A stretch of 64,000 nucleotides of DNA from Thalassococcus_A lentus (GTDB taxonomy: Bacteria; Pseudomonadota; Alphaproteobacteria; Rhodobacterales; Rhodobacteraceae), in contig NZ_JAQIOY010000002.1 in the NCBI RefSeq assembly GCF_028023555.1, positions 124,001 to 188,000 on the forward strand. Reading direction: 5' to 3'. Below are positions 61,332 through 64,000 of this stretch, piece by piece. The notes under the pieces were generated by a model, which ran no database searches, was not told the origin of the DNA, and saw only the letters and a program-made list of their open reading frames with translations. Position numbers and translations under genes: made by a program. The first letter of the stretch is position 1. Every line of letters begins with the position of its first letter.

Positions 61332-62048
61332 TCAATCGTCGTTCGAGACAACCAGCTTCAATTGTGGGCGTTCGGTTGGTCGGAGCGTAGCGGTTTCAAA
61401 GGCTGCGCGCGCTTCGGCAAAGCCCAGTGCAGGGTCTTTGGATTCTGCCGGTGTTTCGCCAAAGGGAACTGCTTCGATTTGTGTGGCCACGCGCACACCG
61501 GGTTGCAGCAATGGTTCAATTTCGATCTGAACAATGTCGAAACGCCGCGGGGCCCGTCCGATGCGCCCTTTGGTGATCAGGGCGCCCAATCCGCGGGACA
61601 CATCGCCGAAATCTGACTCAAGCGGCATTAACAGCAATTCGCCATCAATCGCTGGCTTTCCAAAGCTGGTTTCCCCGCGCAGCAGGATACGAACAATCGC
61701 CGGGTCTGCAAAAAGCCGCGCCACGGCACCGCCCAGCCGATCACGATCCGCAGGCGCGATGATGCTGGACAGTGGCATCCCGGCAACCTGCATGCCCATC
61801 AGGTCGGACAGATGGGCACCGGCGACCCGGAACTTGGCCAGCCGGGGCGCGATCCGTTCGATCAAAAATGCATGTTCAAGCGCGCTCTCGATGCCGCGCG
61901 GATCAACCTCACTGCGCAGCGGAACCTGCCGCTCATCGCAAAGACCGTGCCAGTATGCTTCGACCATCCGCAGGGGTGTTCGATGCTTGCTTTGTTCACG
62001 CTCGGTCATGGATACCACGTTGCCAAAACCACTCCCCTTGCTCAACAT
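61332..62048 (-). CDS. PAS-domain protein (PAS_5 type)
   Basis: A 238-residue soluble protein. The central region resembles the PAS_5 family common in alphaproteobacteria: RTPLRMVEAYWHGLCDERQVP, then RIAPRLAKFRVAGAHLSDLMG and GMPLSSIIAPADRDRL. The C-terminal tail is variable. The start at 62048 is favoured by GGAG at 7 nt; an ATG 42 nt upstream is also in frame. There is no output domain, so it may act as a small sensor or adaptor. Divergent from yicC; an 8-bp inverted repeat lies between them. Confidence 0.8.
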   Translation of the reverse strand: MLSKGSGFGNVVSMTEREQSKHRTPLRMVEAYWHGLCDERQVPLRSEVDPRGIESALEHAFLIERIAPRLAKFRVAGAHLSDLMGMQVAGMPLSSIIAPADRDRLGGAVARLFADPAIVRILLRGETSFGKPAIDGELLLMPLESDFGDVSRGLGALITKGRIGRAPRRFDIVQIEIEPLLQPGVRVATQIEAVPFGETPAESKDPALGFAEARAAFETATLRPTERPQLKLVVSNDD

Positions 62049-62105
62049 ATCAGCGCTCCGTCCAGTTCGGCGCAGTCGGGGCGAGTTCATGTTGTCCCAA
62101 ACTGC

Positions 62106-62130
62106 GTAATCTTCGTTACCAAAAGATTAC
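62106..62130. promoter_or_regulatory. Inverted repeat GTAATCTT-N9-AAGATTAC
   Basis: Perfect 8-bp arms in the 215-nt gap between the divergent PAS and yicC genes. A candidate operator for one or both genes. Confidence 0.45.
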
Positions 62131-62263
62131 TATCAGCCTGCCCGCGCAATTTCGCTCAAATTCGCTACAATGGGTTAACGCGTTGCAAACCAAGTTGTCT
62201 TGCGCGCGGCGCTGGGACTGGATAGGCCAGAGGCAGCGACACTCATGCATCAAGGAACAGACC

Positions 62264-63154
62264 ATGCGCCAATCAATGACCGGTTTTGCCAGCCTTCAGG
62301 GCAGCGGTGCAGGCTTTGACTGGACGTGGGAATTGCGCGGTGTGAATGGCAAGGGACTGGATCTGCGCTTGCGCGTTCCCGATTGGATCGAGGGGCTCGA
62401 AGCCGCCGTTCGCACGCGTGCAGGCAAGGCCATTGGTCGCGGCAACGTTCAGATTTCGCTCAAGCTTCAGGCAGGGGAAGAGGCGCAAACTGTTGCGGTG
62501 GATCCTGTGCAATTGCGCGGCATGCTAAACGCAATGGCAGAGGTCGAAACCGAAGCCATGGCCATGGGTGTCACGCTGGCACCATCGCGCGCCGGTGACA
62601 TCCTCGGGCTGCGCGGCGTTCTGGCCAGCGGGGCCGCAGATGTTGATCATAAGGCATTGCTGGCTGCCCTGATGGCCAGTTTTGATGCGGCCCTTGAGGC
62701 GTTTCGCGAGATGCGGATCGCCGAGGGTGACAAGTTGAACGAAATCCTGACCCGGCAGGTGGATGAGATCGAGACTCTGACCGCGCAGGCCAGCGATGCG
62801 GCCCGGTCAAGGGCCGGCGCACAGGCTGAACGGATGAAGGCACAGTTGGCCCGGGTGATGGACAACACTGACGGTGTGGACGAAGCGCGCATTGCTCAGG
62901 AACTGGCACTGATCGCGGTCAAGGCCGACATCACCGAAGAAATAGACCGGCTGGGTGCCCATGTGACTGCCGCGCGCGATCTGATGCAGACAAAGGGGCC
63001 GATTGGCCGCAAGCTCGACTTTCTGATGCAGGAGTTCAACCGCGAGGCCAACACGCTTTGCAGTAAATCGGGTGACGCTGCGCTCACGCAGGTCGGTCTT
63101 GCGCTCAAGACCGTGATTGATCAGATGCGCGAGCAAGTCCAGAACGTGGAGTGA
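62264..63154 (+). CDS. yicC: YicC/YloC-family endoribonuclease
   Basis: A 296-residue YicC-family protein. The N-terminal MTGFASLQGSGAGFDWTWELRGVNGKGLDLRLR and the C-terminal TKGPIGRKLDFLMQEFNREANTLCSKS are family hallmarks. YicC members are hexameric endoribonucleases tied to small-RNA turnover. It precedes gmk by 4 nt, a widely conserved pair. AAGGAACAG lies before the ATG; the frame is open far upstream but without similarity. Confidence 0.93.
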   Translation: MRQSMTGFASLQGSGAGFDWTWELRGVNGKGLDLRLRVPDWIEGLEAAVRTRAGKAIGRGNVQISLKLQAGEEAQTVAVDPVQLRGMLNAMAEVETEAMAMGVTLAPSRAGDILGLRGVLASGAADVDHKALLAALMASFDAALEAFREMRIAEGDKLNEILTRQVDEIETLTAQASDAARSRAGAQAERMKAQLARVMDNTDGVDEARIAQELALIAVKADITEEIDRLGAHVTAARDLMQTKGPIGRKLDFLMQEFNREANTLCSKSGDAALTQVGLALKTVIDQMREQVQNVE

Positions 63155-63158
63155 TCCT

Positions 63159-63815
63159 ATGACCCCATCAACATCGGCTGATCGCCGCGGTCTCTTGATT
63201 ATCCTGTCGTCGCCTTCGGGCGCAGGCAAAAGCACACTGTCCCGGCGGCTGTTGGAGTGGGACGAAAGCCTGAGCTTTTCGGTCTCGGCCACAACCCGCG
63301 CACCGCGTCCGGGCGAACAGGACGGCCGTGAATACCACTTTCTGACCGATGACGCATTCAAGCGCAGCGTTGCCGAAGATGGCATGCTCGAACATGCCCA
63401 TGTCTTTGGTCATTTCTATGGAAGCCCGCGGGCACCGGTGCAAAAGGCAATTGAGCAGGGTCGCGATGTATTGTTTGATATTGACTGGCAGGGCGCACAG
63501 CAAATCGTGAACTCGGCGCTGGGTCAGCATACGCTGTCCATCTTTATCCTGCCCCCATCAATCGCAGAATTGCGCCGCAGGCTGATCAGTCGGGGTCAGG
63601 ACAGCGAAGAGGTGATCAGCAAGCGCATGCAGAAAAGCTGGGACGAGATCAGCCACTGGGGCAGCTATGACTATGTTCTGGTGAATGATGATCTCGAAGC
63701 AACCTTTGACAGGCTCAAGACAATCGTCACCGCGACGCGCCTGCGCCGCTTGCAGCAGCCGGGCCTCGTGGACCACGTGCGCGCGCTTCAAACAGAATTC
63801 GAGGATCTGGCATGA
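63159..63815 (+). CDS. gmk: Guanylate kinase
   Basis: A 218-residue GMP kinase. The P-loop SSPSGAGKST (17-26) and the GMP-binding SVSATTRAPRPGEQDGREYHF are intact. It completes GMP to GDP and so acts downstream of guaB (9.8 kb). It follows yicC by 4 nt and its stop overlaps the start of the carbonic-anhydrase gene (ATGA). Confidence 0.97.
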   Translation: MTPSTSADRRGLLIILSSPSGAGKSTLSRRLLEWDESLSFSVSATTRAPRPGEQDGREYHFLTDDAFKRSVAEDGMLEHAHVFGHFYGSPRAPVQKAIEQGRDVLFDIDWQGAQQIVNSALGQHTLSIFILPPSIAELRRRLISRGQDSEEVISKRMQKSWDEISHWGSYDYVLVNDDLEATFDRLKTIVTATRLRRLQQPGLVDHVRALQTEFEDLA

Positions 63816-64000
63816 CCCTTTACGCTTTGGATGATATCGAACCACGGGTTGCCGCGGATGCATGGGTTGCTCCGGATGCGAACCTGATTGGCCGCATCGA
63901 GATAGAGGCACGGGCCTCTGTCTGGTTCTGCAGCACGCTGCGCGGCGACAATGAACTGATCCGCGTAGGCGAAGGCAGCAATGTTCAGGAAAACTGCGTG
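63812..64000 (+). CDS. Gamma-type carbonic anhydrase family protein (partial, runs off the window)
   Basis: The first 63 codons only. The ATG overlaps the gmk stop (ATGA). The left-handed beta-helix start is visible: AWVAPDANLIGRIEIEARASVWF, then LRGDNELIRVGEGSNVQENC. This is the beginning of the gamma-CA/YrdA/PaaY hexapeptide fold; the metal-binding histidines lie beyond the window. Whether it is an active carbonic anhydrase cannot be judged. Confidence 0.85.
   Translation, partial: MTLYALDDIEPRVAADAWVAPDANLIGRIEIEARASVWFCSTLRGDNELIRVGEGSNVQENCV

Noticed and set aside
1..64000. CRISPR arrays, tRNA or rRNA genes, insertion sequences
   Set aside because: No regularly spaced repeats, no cloverleaf with a TTCRA arm, no rRNA-like stretch and no transposase frame were seen on either strand.

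Overview
The window reads as a chromosomal segment of an alphaproteobacterium of the Rhodobacteraceae (Roseobacter group). The inference rests on several signs: a GAAC-N7-GAAC SOS box in front of recA, a CckA-type hybrid kinase with a TTAAC-N5-GTTAA (CtrA-type) box upstream, LpxI instead of LpxH in the lipid A cluster, a class II (plant-type) DAHP synthase, high G+C coding usage, and long nutrient-uptake ABC operons. Nearly all of it is core housekeeping DNA. I saw no prophage, insertion sequence, CRISPR array, rRNA or tRNA gene.

Layout. 0-7.7 kb: a CNNM/CorC membrane protein, a metallophosphoesterase, a minus-strand operon (49-aa membrane protein, secreted 509-aa protein, xerD), aroK-aroB, and agmatinase. 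7.7-9.2 kb: a small less-typical patch with an XRE regulator whose start sits beside a perfect palindrome, a 90-aa unknown gene, and a spacer rich in inverted repeats. 9.2-14.9 kb: DM13 protein, guaB, an RsmB-type methyltransferase, cckA. 14.9-24.1 kb: a sulfotransferase, recA, a DUF1569 protein, alaS with a DUF1330 gene, a small basic secreted protein, typA, an SMR exporter and a second sulfotransferase. 24.2-29.6 kb: acyl-CoA synthetase, class III CoA-transferase, ssb, a lytic transglycosylase and a membrane protein.

29.6-36 kb is a minus-strand peptide/nickel-type ABC operon (binding protein, two permeases, fused double ATPase). Upstream of it lie miaA and an AraC regulator whose start overlaps the miaA stop. 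38-50.2 kb is the envelope cluster pyrH-frr-uppS-cdsA-dxr-rseP-(43-aa membrane protein)-bamA-skp-fabZ-lpxA-lpxI-lpxB, without lpxD. 50.2-56.4 kb is a branched-chain amino-acid ABC operon (livK-G-F, two small secreted proteins, livH-M). 56.5-64 kb holds a PQQ-type sugar dehydrogenase, a small secreted protein, a GlxA-type regulator with a GNAT gene, class II aroG, a PAS protein, yicC, gmk and the start of a gamma-carbonic anhydrase gene.

The most interesting signals are regulatory or structural. A dispersed repeat of about 30 bp plus a hairpin (GTTTCTTTGTGCC..AATATCCCGGGG) occurs three times, always just 3' of a gene in the same orientation, and twice directly before an ABC ATPase gene. Other signals are a CtrA-type box before cckA, two cysteine-bracketed secreted proteins embedded in the liv operon, operator-like palindromes, and several genes below 100 residues.
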